Shown here one piece after another: positions 56,925-64,000 of a stretch of DNA of 64,000 nucleotides (its first letter is position 1; every line of letters begins with the position of its first letter). This DNA comes from CAVZCK01 sp963773735 (lineage in GTDB: Bacteria; Pseudomonadota; Alphaproteobacteria; Rhizobiales; Rhodomicrobiaceae). Position numbers and translations under genes: made by a program. The stretch lies in assembly GCA_963773735.1 (NCBI GenBank), contig CAVZCK010000004.1, positions 248,001 to 312,000 of the forward strand. The letters run 5' to 3'. The notes under the pieces were generated by a model. It searched no databases. It was given only the letters and a program-made list of their open reading frames with translations, and had not been told where the DNA came from.

Positions 56925-57488
56925 GTGCTCCGTGCGATCGCTGCTATTTTGCTGTTGACGAGTTCGGGCGCCGCGGCCGTCGAGCTCAAGGACCGCTTTC
57001 CGGCTTGTCTTGCGTGCCACGGAGAAACGGGGAGCTCGTCAACTGCGGAGATCCCCTCGCTCGGCGCGCAGATGGCGCCTTATTCGCTGATCCAGCTCTA
57101 TCTTTTTCGCGAGAAGCAACGCGTCAATGAGATCATGAACGAGATGACGCATGATTTCACCGACGCCGATTTGCAGAGCTTTGCGGACGCGATCGCCAGG
57201 TCGCCGGCGCCGGTACCCGCGGCAGAAACGGTAAATTCGGCCAGGATCGAGAGCGGCCGGGCGCTCGTGCAGAAATACCGCTGCAATTTCTGTCACAACG
57301 CCGATCTGGCGGGGCGTGACAACGTCCCTCGCATTGCCGCTCAGCGGGAAGATTTCCTGATCAAAACGCTTGTGGAATACAAAAACAACACGCGGCACGG
57401 CTATGATGGCTCGATGGCTGAAGTCCTTCAGCCCGTCTCCGAAGCGGAAATCCGTGATCTCGCCTATTTCATATCGCGCCAGCCTTAG
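56925..57488 (+). CDS. Diheme cytochrome c
   Basis: A 187-residue periplasmic electron carrier. GTG 56925 starts a signal peptide (RAIAAILLLTSSGAAAVE). Two haem-binding motifs follow, CLACH near residue 30 and CNFCH near residue 124, each in its own cytochrome-c domain (DRFPACLACHGETGSSST and QKYRCNFCHNADLAG). The end EAEIRDLAYFISRQP is the typical C-terminal helix. Cytochrome c4-like layout. It follows the sugar-dehydrogenase-like gene on the same strand and most likely takes electrons from it. Confidence 0.9.
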   Translation: MLRAIAAILLLTSSGAAAVELKDRFPACLACHGETGSSSTAEIPSLGAQMAPYSLIQLYLFREKQRVNEIMNEMTHDFTDADLQSFADAIARSPAPVPAAETVNSARIESGRALVQKYRCNFCHNADLAGRDNVPRIAAQREDFLIKTLVEYKNNTRHGYDGSMAEVLQPVSEAEIRDLAYFISRQP

Positions 57489-57732
57489 CAGCCGTAAACA
57501 TCACCGGGCTCATGAAGGGATGACGCTTTAAAGCTGGCTCAGACAGGCTGACCCAGGCAAGCCCGCGATTTCCGCATCCGCTATTGAGCAACTTGCTTCG
57601 GCAGTCGGCTTCGAGGCGTAGAGAGAAGTGCCAGCGGAGCGGTTGCCGAAGCATGCGATAGCGGGTTGACGGATGGAGCTCAAAGACCTTATCTTCCAGT
57701 CCGGCATCAACAGAATGAAAGGAGGTGGTCCA

Positions 57733-57807
57733 ATGTCTCATTGTCCAGCGTCGCTTGAGGCGCATCTTGTGAGCGTGACGGCCTCCTTGGAGAGCGGTCG
57801 CGCGTAA
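57733..57807 (+). CDS. Putative 24-residue peptide with very strong ribosome binding site
   Basis: AAAGGAGGTGGTCC ends 2 bases before ATG 57733, an unusually long match to the 16S rRNA 3' end. The frame encodes 24 residues (MSHCPASLEAHL, then VSVTASLESGRA) and stops with TAA. A perfect 8-bp hairpin follows 27 bases later. It could be a small protein or a leader peptide; no family is recognised. Confidence 0.4.
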   Translation: MSHCPASLEAHLVSVTASLESGRA

Positions 57808-57834
57808 CGTGGCGCCGCCAGTGGCTGACAATGG

Positions 57835-57860
57835 AAAGGCCGTCCAAGGGGGCGGCCTTT
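57835..57860 (+). terminator. Hairpin, possible weak terminator
   Basis: AAAGGCCG (57835-57842) and CGGCCTTT (57853-57860) form a perfect 8-bp stem with a 10-base loop. Only the TTT of the stem serves as T tract, so termination may be weak. Confidence 0.55.
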
Positions 57861-58084
57861 CGCATATCAGCATTACGACGAACGGCCGCTGGGAGACGTT
57901 GGCGGGAGCGCCGGGTTTGCGCCCCGATAGCCGTTCATGGCCCAAAAGAGCCCATCACACCAAGCGGGCCGCCACGGTAAGGAAGCGGTGATCCGAATAT
58001 GGCACGACACTGGCACCTCGCCGCACTCTCAACGCAAATCGCGAATACGGAATGCGTATGTGGCCGTACTTTGGGGGGAGCAGA

Positions 58085-58447
58085 ATGAAAAGCGCAGCTC
58101 CGACATTGCCTCAGCGGATGGCGGAAGATGAAATCCGCTGTGCTTGCGATGGATTGAGTGCTCCGGAGGCGCTTGGTGCGCTGCTGGAAATGGTGGCACA
58201 GATTCTTGCCGACCAGGATATAGTTCCGGATACTGAGGATTTTGAACGTTTCATGCTCATGATTGAAAAATCGTTGCTGCCGCGTGTCGCACAGCTCCGG
58301 TGGGATGGGCTTGTTCCCGCGAGCTCCGCCCCCGAGCACCCCGCCGACGAAGGTTCCATCTTGTCGGCGAAGAGCTCGACATCATCGGGCGTGAGTGACG
58401 CGCTCTCGCGCCGTCCGGTATCCAGAATTACACGCGCCGCCCGCTGA
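58085..58447 (+). CDS. Hypothetical protein
   Basis: A 120-residue protein with GGGGGGAG before ATG 58085. The first 85 residues are mostly helical and acidic (MAEDEIRCACDGLSAPEAL, EMVAQILADQDIVPDTEDFE, RFMLMIEKSLLPRVAQLRWD). The tail is Ser/Ala/Arg-rich and may be out of frame or unstructured. No family recognised. It precedes an IS1182-type element and follows a region without genes. Confidence 0.45.
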   Translation: MKSAAPTLPQRMAEDEIRCACDGLSAPEALGALLEMVAQILADQDIVPDTEDFERFMLMIEKSLLPRVAQLRWDGLVPASSAPEHPADEGSILSAKSSTSSGVSDALSRRPVSRITRAAR

Positions 58448-58770
58448 GATCCGCCTTGCGCCAGATGAACCAGGCGTAGCCGGTCGCGGTATTGGCCTTC
58501 GGTTCCCAGCGTCCTTTCGCCATGCCGCAAGTATCGCCGCAGGCTTGCGCAAGGCACCGGGGAAGGCCGCTAAATGGACCAAGGTCGACGCCTATCTGGA
58601 GACAACGCCCGCCGCATGAGGCCGAAATGAGCTGGAAGACATGAGCCCTGCCCGCGAGATCGGCGTGGGGCTTTTTTTGTGCCTGCGATTGAACGCAGAT
58701 GGCCAATTCTGGTGCCTATAAGGGCGACCGCCTTTGGCCCTTCTCTGCCCCTGGCGTGTGACCGCCGTCC
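58448..58770. other. Intergenic region before the IS element
   Basis: About 320 bases. On the minus strand a short frame reads MAKGRWEPKANTATGYAWF, which resembles the end of some phage-type genes but has no start signal or continuation. A GC stem near 58640-58670 followed by seven T (GGGGCTTTTTTTG) may be a terminator. Nothing firm. Confidence 0.35.
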
Positions 58771-60356
58771 ACGGTGAGAGTGCGGTGATACCGTTGAAAA
58801 ACCCGTTTGAGACCTTCGGCGAACCGTGATTCATTTTGGCGGAAGCGGCGGAGGGGGCTCTACGATGATGGGGCGGCAAACGACGGATCAACGGGCGTTG
58901 TTCTACGAATTCGATCTTGATGAACGGGTGCCGGCGGGTCATCTGCTCCGGCGTATCAATGTTTTCACGATCGCTGCGCTCTCCGATCTCCATAAAGAGC
59001 TCGAAGCCTTTTATTCCCACACCGGTCGCCCCTCGATTGATCCGGAGCTCCTGATCCGGATGCTGATCATTGGGTATTGCTATGGCATCCGATCCGAGCG
59101 GCGACTATGCGAGGAAGTTGCGCTGAATCTGGCCTATCGCTGGTTCTGCAGGCTAGATCTCGACGATGGCGTCCCGGATCATTCGACATTTTCCAAGAAC
59201 CGCCATGGCCGCTTTCGTGAGAGCGATGTGCTGCGTCATGTGTTCGAGCGCGTCGTCGGCCTTTGCATTGCTGAAGGCCTGGTCAAGGGTGAGGCTTTTG
59301 CCGTCGATGCCAGTTTCATCCAGGCTGATGCCAGCCGCTACCATAAACAGGCGCCCGAGACGATCGACTGGAGCCAAATCGAAAGGCCGACGCGGGCCGT
59401 GCGGGAATATCTCGACGCGCTGGATGAAGCCGGTGGCTTGGCGCCGGGACGCAGGCCGCCGAAGATGATCTCGCCCTCCGATCCTGCGTCGGCCTGGACG
59501 TCCAAGGCCCATAAGCGCGCCCAATTCGGATACGGCCTCAATTATCTCATCGATACAGAGCATGCCGTGATCGTCGATGTGGAGGCTACGCCCGCGCGCA
59601 TCTATGATGAGGTCGCAGCGACCAAGACCATGATCGAGCGGACCGAGGCGTCCTTCGGGCTCAAGCCGGATCGGCTCGCCGCCGACACCGCCTACGGAAC
59701 CGGAAAGTTCCTTGGCTGGCTGGTGGATGAGCAAAAGATCGACCCGCATATTCCGGTCTGGGACCGCTCGCAGCGGGAGGACGGCACGTTCTCCAGAGAT
59801 GACTTCGCTTATGATGCCGAAAAAGATCTTTATACCTGTCCAAACGGCAAGCTCCTGAGAACGACCGGCACCCTGCACTCCGACAACACATACCGCTACG
59901 TCTCGATAAAAGCGGATTGCGACATCTGCCCGTTGAAGTCGAAATGCTGTCCGAAACAGCCGCAACGCCGCGTTCTGCGCGATCCGAACGAGGCAGCGCG
60001 AGACTATGCCCGTTCGCTCGCCGGCACACCGGAGTTCGAGCAGTCAGCAAATGAAAGGAAGAAAGTCGAGATGCGCTTCGGGCATCTCAAAACCCGCCAC
60101 GGCTTCGACCGGTTGCGGTTACGCGGATTATCGGGCGCCAGCGACGAGTTCCACCTTGCCGCGATCGCACAGAATTTAAAGAAGATGGCCCTTCGGCTGA
60201 TGAGCCTGCCCGTTCAAGCCGCCGCCTGCGCGGCGATGTGAAAAGGACAAAGCACGCGGGACGCTGATAAACAGATGCAGCCATCTCGAAAGCATGAAAG
60301 GGCCGGTGCCCGTTTCATTGACGCGTTTTTCAACGGTATCCGGTGTCTTTCACCGT
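58771..60356 (+). mobile_element. IS1182-family insertion sequence
   Basis: Imperfect terminal inverted repeats of 36 bases bound a single transposase gene. The left end (58771-58806) reads ACGGTGAGAG then GATACCGTTGAAAAACCCGT. The right end (60321-60356) is its complement, with ACGGTGAAAG and GATACCGTTGAAAAACGCGT. The element is 1586 bp. No target duplication is obvious in the flanks. All parts are intact, so it may be active. Confidence 0.85.
58865..60241 (+). CDS. IS1182-family transposase
   Basis: A 458-residue DDE transposase. It opens QRALFYEFDLDERVPAGHLL and continues with RPSIDPELLIRMLIIGYCYG and SERRLCEEVALNLAYRWFCR, the DUF772 N-terminal block. DGVPDHSTFSKNRHGRF and FAVDASFIQADASR (first catalytic Asp) follow, then DRLAADTAYGTGKFLGWL (second Asp), a Cys cluster CDICPLKSKCC, and VEMRFGHLKTRHGFDRLRLR with the catalytic Glu. 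The frame is complete, in contrast to many neighbours. ATG 58865 is preferred for the upstream GGAGGGGG; the frame is open from 58826. Confidence 0.93.
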   Translation: MMGRQTTDQRALFYEFDLDERVPAGHLLRRINVFTIAALSDLHKELEAFYSHTGRPSIDPELLIRMLIIGYCYGIRSERRLCEEVALNLAYRWFCRLDLDDGVPDHSTFSKNRHGRFRESDVLRHVFERVVGLCIAEGLVKGEAFAVDASFIQADASRYHKQAPETIDWSQIERPTRAVREYLDALDEAGGLAPGRRPPKMISPSDPASAWTSKAHKRAQFGYGLNYLIDTEHAVIVDVEATPARIYDEVAATKTMIERTEASFGLKPDRLAADTAYGTGKFLGWLVDEQKIDPHIPVWDRSQREDGTFSRDDFAYDAEKDLYTCPNGKLLRTTGTLHSDNTYRYVSIKADCDICPLKSKCCPKQPQRRVLRDPNEAARDYARSLAGTPEFEQSANERKKVEMRFGHLKTRHGFDRLRLRGLSGASDEFHLAAIAQNLKKMALRLMSLPVQAAACAAM

Positions 60357-60442
60357 CAAAGCCGAGCACTCCCGACGAAGAGGTAGGGCCAAATATCGGT
60401 CATCAGCCAAATGTCGTTTCTTGATCATTGCGCACAAAAAGA

Positions 60443-60464
60443 AAGACCGCCTCGCGGCGGTCTC
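60443..60464 (-). terminator. Rho-independent terminator of the coiled-coil protein gene
   Basis: GACCGCC (60445-60451) and GGCGGTC (60456-60462) with loop TCGC. On the minus strand the stem is followed by TTTCTTTTTG. It lies about 25 bases after the stop at 60489. Confidence 0.8.
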
Positions 60465-60488
60465 TCCAAATCCTATCAGCCGTTTTGA

Positions 60489-61088
60489 TCAGGCGGCTCG
60501 CTTGAGCGCATCCCTCGCTGCCTGATTGGCATGATCGAAGGCAGCGCGCGTTTCCGTCAGGGCAGCCATAAGTGCGGACCATGACTGAGCCCCTGCTTGG
60601 TTCAGCTTCTGGAGTTTCTCCTCCGCCGCGGCGGCATCGGTGTTCATGCGCTTCACGACCGCGTCGATTTCGCCCCGACGTTCGGCTGCGAATTCTTTGG
60701 CGGACTTGCCAAGCTTGTCGGCCGCTTCGCGCCATGCTTTCAGTTGGGCGGCGGATTGAAGCTTGAAAGTGGCCTGCTGTTCCTCGATTTTCTTGCCGAA
60801 GCTCTCGACGTATTTTTTGACTTCCGCCTCGAAGACATTCCACTCAGACTCTAATTTTGTCTTTGCGCTGGTCCAAGCCGCCTCGTTAGCTTCCGACTGC
60901 TTGTTGACGGTGTCGCGGAAGTCATCACGCTTCTTGTGCAGGTCAGCGAGAGCTTTGTTGGCCTTATCGCGGGCATCAGCTTGCACCCCACTGACTTTGT
61001 CTTCAAGCGATGTCAGTACGGCGTCCATTTCATCGAGCCGCCCTTTGGCCCAAATTACAAAGAAGTGGCTACTGTTTTGCGTATGCAT
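60489..61088 (-). CDS. Uncharacterised coiled-coil protein
   Basis: A 199-residue, nearly all-helical, highly charged protein, GGAGAT before ATG 61088. After a short start (HFFVIWAKGRLDEMDAVLTS) it is a continuous heptad-like helix with Lys/Glu/Ala/Gln repeats (KALADLHKKRDDFRDTVNKQ, VKKYVESFGKKIEEQQATFK, EFAAERRGEIDAVVKRMNTD) and one Trp-rich patch (AAWTSAKTKLESEWNVFE). There is no signal peptide or membrane segment. It may be a structural or nucleoid/polymer-associated protein (phasin-like helices are another possibility), but no function is assignable. It lies beside the IS1182 element and has its own terminator. Confidence 0.65.
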   Translation of the reverse strand: MHTQNSSHFFVIWAKGRLDEMDAVLTSLEDKVSGVQADARDKANKALADLHKKRDDFRDTVNKQSEANEAAWTSAKTKLESEWNVFEAEVKKYVESFGKKIEEQQATFKLQSAAQLKAWREAADKLGKSAKEFAAERRGEIDAVVKRMNTDAAAAEEKLQKLNQAGAQSWSALMAALTETRAAFDHANQAARDALKRAA

Positions 61089-61680
61089 TTGCTCATCTCC
61101 ATTAGGTTTGCAGAATTAAACAGAATAGGTGGAAGGCTCAAAACGCGCGCTGCAAGCAGCGTAGGAACGTGCAGAATGCTGATGCCGACGGCACCCGCGA
61201 TCCGAGCCAACATCAACAATTAAGCGCGATTTTTGCCTACAGACGGCACTAGGTTGCCAATTTGTGGAAGCAACTATTTCCGCAGATTGCCGTTTTTGCC
61301 AGTTCTTTTTTGGGCAATTCTTAGCACAAAAATTGCGCTTGTCCTGTGCATTACTTGGGAGCGCCGGACGTAAAGAACAAGTGCAGGTCGAGAAATGAAC
61401 CCTTGAACTCTTTTTTGCCGTCCGGCGTGATTGGGGCCGTGAGAGCGTTGCGCCGCCGACGAGGTGATCGAGTAGGGCGGTTTGCTGAATGACCGCTTGG
61501 GGTCATTTTGCTCGTGACGGCCGACGGCGCGCCACGGCGAGAAAGAGGCGAAACTCTCCGGCGCCTGGCCCGGTCGGCGACGGAGAGAGTGGAGTGAGGA
61601 GCCGTCATCGCCCGCTCGCGATAGGGGGCCGGACTTGGCCCGAAGCGGCAATAACGCCGCCCGCCAAGGCCGGTCGCCGA
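61089..61680. other. Intergenic region, no gene seen
   Basis: About 590 bases between two minus-strand genes. The first half is AT-richer than average and presumably has the promoter of the coiled-coil gene. Open frames crossing from pdxH are read-through of its frameshifted pieces. No palindrome of note. Confidence 0.4.
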
Positions 61681-62330
61681 TCAGGGATAGAGGTGGGTCT
61701 TCTCCCAGGGCTGTCCTGGGTCGTCGCGCCGGAACACCAGCCGGTCGTGCAGGCGGAACGGACGGTCGTGCCAGAATTCGATCTCGACCGGGGTGAGCCG
61801 GAAGCCCGACCAATGAGGCGGGCGGGGGATCTCGCCGATGACATATTGCGCGGCGTAGCGGGCGACGGCCTTTTCGAGAGCGAAACGGCTCTCCAGCGGC
61901 CGCGATTGCTGGGACGCCCAGGCACCCAGCCGGCTGCCGCGCGGCCGCGTGGCGAAATAGTCGTCCGCCTCCTCGGCGCTGACCTGCGCGACCGTCGCCG
62001 CGCACGCGGACCTGCCGGCGCAAGACTCTTCCAGTGGAAGCAGAGCGCCGCCTTGCCGGCCGAGAGCAGTTCCCGCCCCTTGGCGCTCTCCAGATTGGTG
62101 TAAAACACGAAGCCGTGCCGGGGCCACCCGGACCCTTTGAGCAGCACCATCCGGACGTTCGGCAGGCCCGACTCATCGACCGTGGCAAGCGCCATCGCAT
62201 TCGGATCGTTCGGCTCTTTCGCCTCGGCATCCTTCATCCAGGCCGCGAAAAGCACGAAAGGTTCGTCCTCGCCAGAGAAATCCGGCGTCGTCTGGGTGTC
62301 TTCATAGCTGCTTTCGTGATGATTTGGCAT
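61681..62330 (-). CDS. pdxH: Pyridoxamine 5'-phosphate oxidase (two frameshifts)
   Basis: PdxH makes pyridoxal 5'-phosphate using FMN and oxygen. The N-terminal frame has FVLFAAWMKDAEAKEPNDPN, ATVDESGLPNVRMVLLKG, GFVFYTNLESAKGREL and LCFHWKSL. An extra base at about 62022 and another at 61996 displace RRQVRVRG and TVAQVSAEEADDYFATRPRG. The last frame continues GAWASQQSRPLESRFALEKA, PHWSGFRLTPVEIEFW and the C-terminal RRDDPGQPWEKTHLYP. Deleting the two bases gives a complete 216-residue enzyme. Both errors within 30 bases and an otherwise perfect protein argue for sequence error. It is divergent from fabI. Confidence 0.93.
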
Positions 62331-62549
62331 TGGCGGCGGCCATCTGATCGATATCGAAGAAGATAGTGTCGCCTCATCTTAATGTCTCCTTAATCCTTGG
62401 ATTATGCTGCAATTCTCGCTCGATACGGAAAAAGCTGCGCTGAGCGACAATAAAGGGAGCTCTGCGGTGCCGCTCGCCGCAGAGTATACGGCTGGACGCC
62501 ACACGTCTTTTGTGTAGGATGCCCGCAATCCTAGCCGTTGGAGGAACGG

Positions 62550-63377
62550 GTGACCGAACATGGGCAGCTGATGAGCGGCAAGCGGGGCCTGATCATGGGC
62601 GTCGCCAACAACCGGTCCATCGCCTGGGGCATCGCCAAGAGCGCCGCCGCGCACGGCGCCACGCTCGCCTTCACCTATCAGGGCGACGCCCTCAAAAAGC
62701 GTGTCGAGCCGCTCGCCGCCGAGATCGGTTCCCAATTCGTTCTCCCCTGCGATGTCACGGACAGCGGCTCGGTCGATGCGGTCTTCGACGCACTGCGGCA
62801 GAAATGGGGGACGCTCGACTTCGTCGTCCATGCCATCGCCTATTCCGACAAGGCCGAGCTCGACGGGCGCTATGTCGAGACCAGCCAGGAAAATTTCGGC
62901 AAGACGCTGCTGGTTTCCTGCTATTCCTTCACCGCGATCGCCCAGCGCGCCGAAAAGATGATGCCGGATGGCGGCTCGCTCTTGACGCTGACCTATTACG
63001 GCGCCGAAAAGGTCATGCCGCATTACAATGTCATGGGCGTCGCCAAAGCCGCCCTCGAAGCCAGCGTGCGCTACCTCGCGGCCGATCTCGGCAAGCAGGG
63101 CATCCGCGTCAACGCGATTTCCGCCGGTCCGATCAAGACGCTGGCGGCATCGGGGATCAGCGATTTTCGCTATATCTTAAAATGGAATGAGTATAATTCC
63201 CCGATGCGCCGGACGGTTTCGATAGAGGATGTCGGCGGCGCCGGGCTTTATCTGCTTTCCGACTTGAGCCGGAGCGTCACCGGCGAGGTGCATCATGTCG
63301 ATGCCGGCTATCACGTCGTGGGGATGAAGGCCGAGGACGCACCCGACATTTCCGTGGCGATGAAGAACGGAGAGTAA
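62550..63377 (+). CDS. fabI: Enoyl-[acyl-carrier-protein] reductase (NADH), FabI type
   Basis: FabI reduces enoyl-ACP in the last step of each fatty acid elongation cycle. It has the cofactor motif GVANNRSIAWGIAKS, HAIAYSDKAELDGRY, the catalytic YxxxxxxK in HYNVMGVAKAALE and RVNAISAGPIKTLAASGI. The 275-residue product starts at GTG 62550, 5 bases after GGAGGA; TTG 62538 and ATG 62571 are less likely. The C-terminus VDAGYHVVGMKAEDAPDIS is typical of alphaproteobacterial FabI. The frame is intact. Confidence 0.95.
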   Translation: MTEHGQLMSGKRGLIMGVANNRSIAWGIAKSAAAHGATLAFTYQGDALKKRVEPLAAEIGSQFVLPCDVTDSGSVDAVFDALRQKWGTLDFVVHAIAYSDKAELDGRYVETSQENFGKTLLVSCYSFTAIAQRAEKMMPDGGSLLTLTYYGAEKVMPHYNVMGVAKAALEASVRYLAADLGKQGIRVNAISAGPIKTLAASGISDFRYILKWNEYNSPMRRTVSIEDVGGAGLYLLSDLSRSVTGEVHHVDAGYHVVGMKAEDAPDISVAMKNGE

Positions 63378-63383
63378 CGCGAA

Positions 63384-64000
63384 ATGCATCCCATGAGGCT
63401 GATCACCTATGCCGTCCTGACAAGCGTGGCCAGTCTCGTGGCCATGGGCGGCATCGGCTTCTACATCGGCTATTCGGCCGGGCGCGGCGACCTAGCAGAG
63501 CTGAAGACGCTGATCGCCGCCGGCGGTTCGCCGGAGAATGCGAAGGTCGTTGCCGAGCTGCTCAAGAAGCAAAGCGCCGAGCCGGCTGCCGCCCCGCCTC
63601 CCGCCAAGGAGGTCGACCTCAATCCGGTTCTCAACGAAATCCGCAGCATGAGCGCGCAAATCGGCAAGCTGGAACAGAAGACGGTCAACGAGCCGAAGGT
63701 CGTCGAAAAGGTAAGGGACGATCCCGCTGTCAAGCAGGAACTCGGCTCGGTCAAGCAGCTTCTTCTCGAAGCCAACAATCAATATCAGGCCTGCAAGCAG
63801 AATCTGACGGTGCTGCAGACCAGATTTGATGAGCTGAAAACCTCGAACTCCACCAGGGTTGCGCTGACGACGACCGAAACGCCGACGGCGCGCGAGGGCG
63901 GATCGGTGGTTCTGTTCGATAACGTGCTGCTGAAGCGGGACCAGAACAAGCTCTATAACGACGTCGATGTCTCGCTCAGCCTGCAGTCGATTGCCTCGCG
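63384..64000 (+). CDS. Membrane-anchored coiled-coil protein (3' end outside window)
   Basis: The frame opens at ATG 63384, six bases after the fabI stop, and is still open at the window edge (205 codons). An N-terminal membrane anchor (LITYAVLTSVASLVAMGGIG, then FYIGYSAG) is followed by a Pro/Ala-rich hinge, and coiled-coil stretches (VLNEIRSMSAQIGKLEQKTV, VKQLLLEANNQYQACKQNLT). A beta-rich segment starts near the end (EGGSVVLFDNVLLKRDQ). It is presumably periplasmic. Not recognised; probably co-transcribed with fabI. Confidence 0.65.
   Translation, partial: MHPMRLITYAVLTSVASLVAMGGIGFYIGYSAGRGDLAELKTLIAAGGSPENAKVVAELLKKQSAEPAAAPPPAKEVDLNPVLNEIRSMSAQIGKLEQKTVNEPKVVEKVRDDPAVKQELGSVKQLLLEANNQYQACKQNLTVLQTRFDELKTSNSTRVALTTTETPTAREGGSVVLFDNVLLKRDQNKLYNDVDVSLSLQSIAS

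Larger units (their letters stand above)
57489..58084. other. Intergenic region holding a possible micro-ORF and hairpin
   Basis: About 600 bases. Apart from the micro-ORF at 57733-57807 and a hairpin at 57835-57860, no gene is supported. A 158-codon minus-strand frame across 57469-57945 has no start signal or domain and covers the strong ribosome site of the micro-ORF on the other strand, so it is rejected. Confidence 0.45.

Noticed and set aside
57469..57945. Minus-strand frame of 158 codons
   Set aside because: No start signal or motif, low-complexity Arg/Pro content, and overlaps better signals on the plus strand.

Overview
This 64 kb window is high-GC DNA from an alphaproteobacterium, most likely of the order Hyphomicrobiales (Rhizobiales). 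The family is less certain; Beijerinckiaceae- or Methylocystaceae-like is my guess. The evidence is gene order and gene content: two housekeeping blocks typical of the order (rlpA-dacF-tmk-holB-metG-tatD-MBL hydrolase, and dnaB-alr-radA-cvpA-purF-SDR), a FixL/FixJ-type two-component pair, a DUF1489 gene beside a biotin carboxylase, an hisI / folE / IscU-like neighbourhood, and rhizobial-type palindromic intergenic repeats.

Layout. At 1-1.4 kb a sensor kinase (cut by the window edge) and a response regulator. At 1.7-9.6 kb, plus strand, cell-wall genes (rlpA, a D-Ala-D-Ala carboxypeptidase) lead into tmk, holB, metG, tatD and an MBL-fold hydrolase. At 9.8-17 kb, minus strand, an SDR, purF, cvpA, radA, alr and dnaB. 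At 17-22 kb a cyclopropane fatty acid synthase and a large GAF-PAS-GGDEF-EAL protein. At 22-27.7 kb ppa, DUF1489, a biotin-dependent carboxylase alpha chain, an uncharacterised membrane protein and a peptidoglycan-binding protein. At 27.9-33.6 kb ugd-serB, divergent miaA, and ilvI-ilvN behind a leader with a terminator. At 34.2-41 kb an accessory cluster of apparently exported proteins: a WD40-caspase-SH3 protein, a trypsin-like protease, a small unknown protein and a formylglycine-generating-enzyme-like protein. At 41-46.4 kb small metabolic and regulatory genes, including an alpha/beta-hydrolase / cyclase-like / LuxR fusion, a GFA-type protein and hisI. At 46.5-49.7 kb a degraded insertion region: a pseudogene, a Bro-N gene, an IS1595-type transposase fragment and an extraordinary T-rich tract. 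At 49.8-55.4 kb a 2.8 kb tandem duplication of folE / IscU-like / small exported protein / xthA. At 55.6-57.5 kb a sugar-dehydrogenase-like protein with a diheme cytochrome c. At 58.8-60.4 kb an IS1182-type element. The end holds a coiled-coil protein, pdxH, fabI and a membrane protein cut by the window edge.

A caution applies throughout. Many conserved, normally essential genes (holB, metG, purF, pdxH, DUF1489, the carboxylase, ugd, cfa) carry single-base frameshifts. By hand alignment of reading frames most are one-base insertions. This looks more like uncorrected sequencing error than real gene loss, so such genes are annotated here as one gene with the break point stated. The caspase gene has a different pattern (mostly one-base deletions) and the AhpD-like gene has an in-frame stop, so those may be genuinely decayed. 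No rRNA, tRNA or CRISPR array was recognised.
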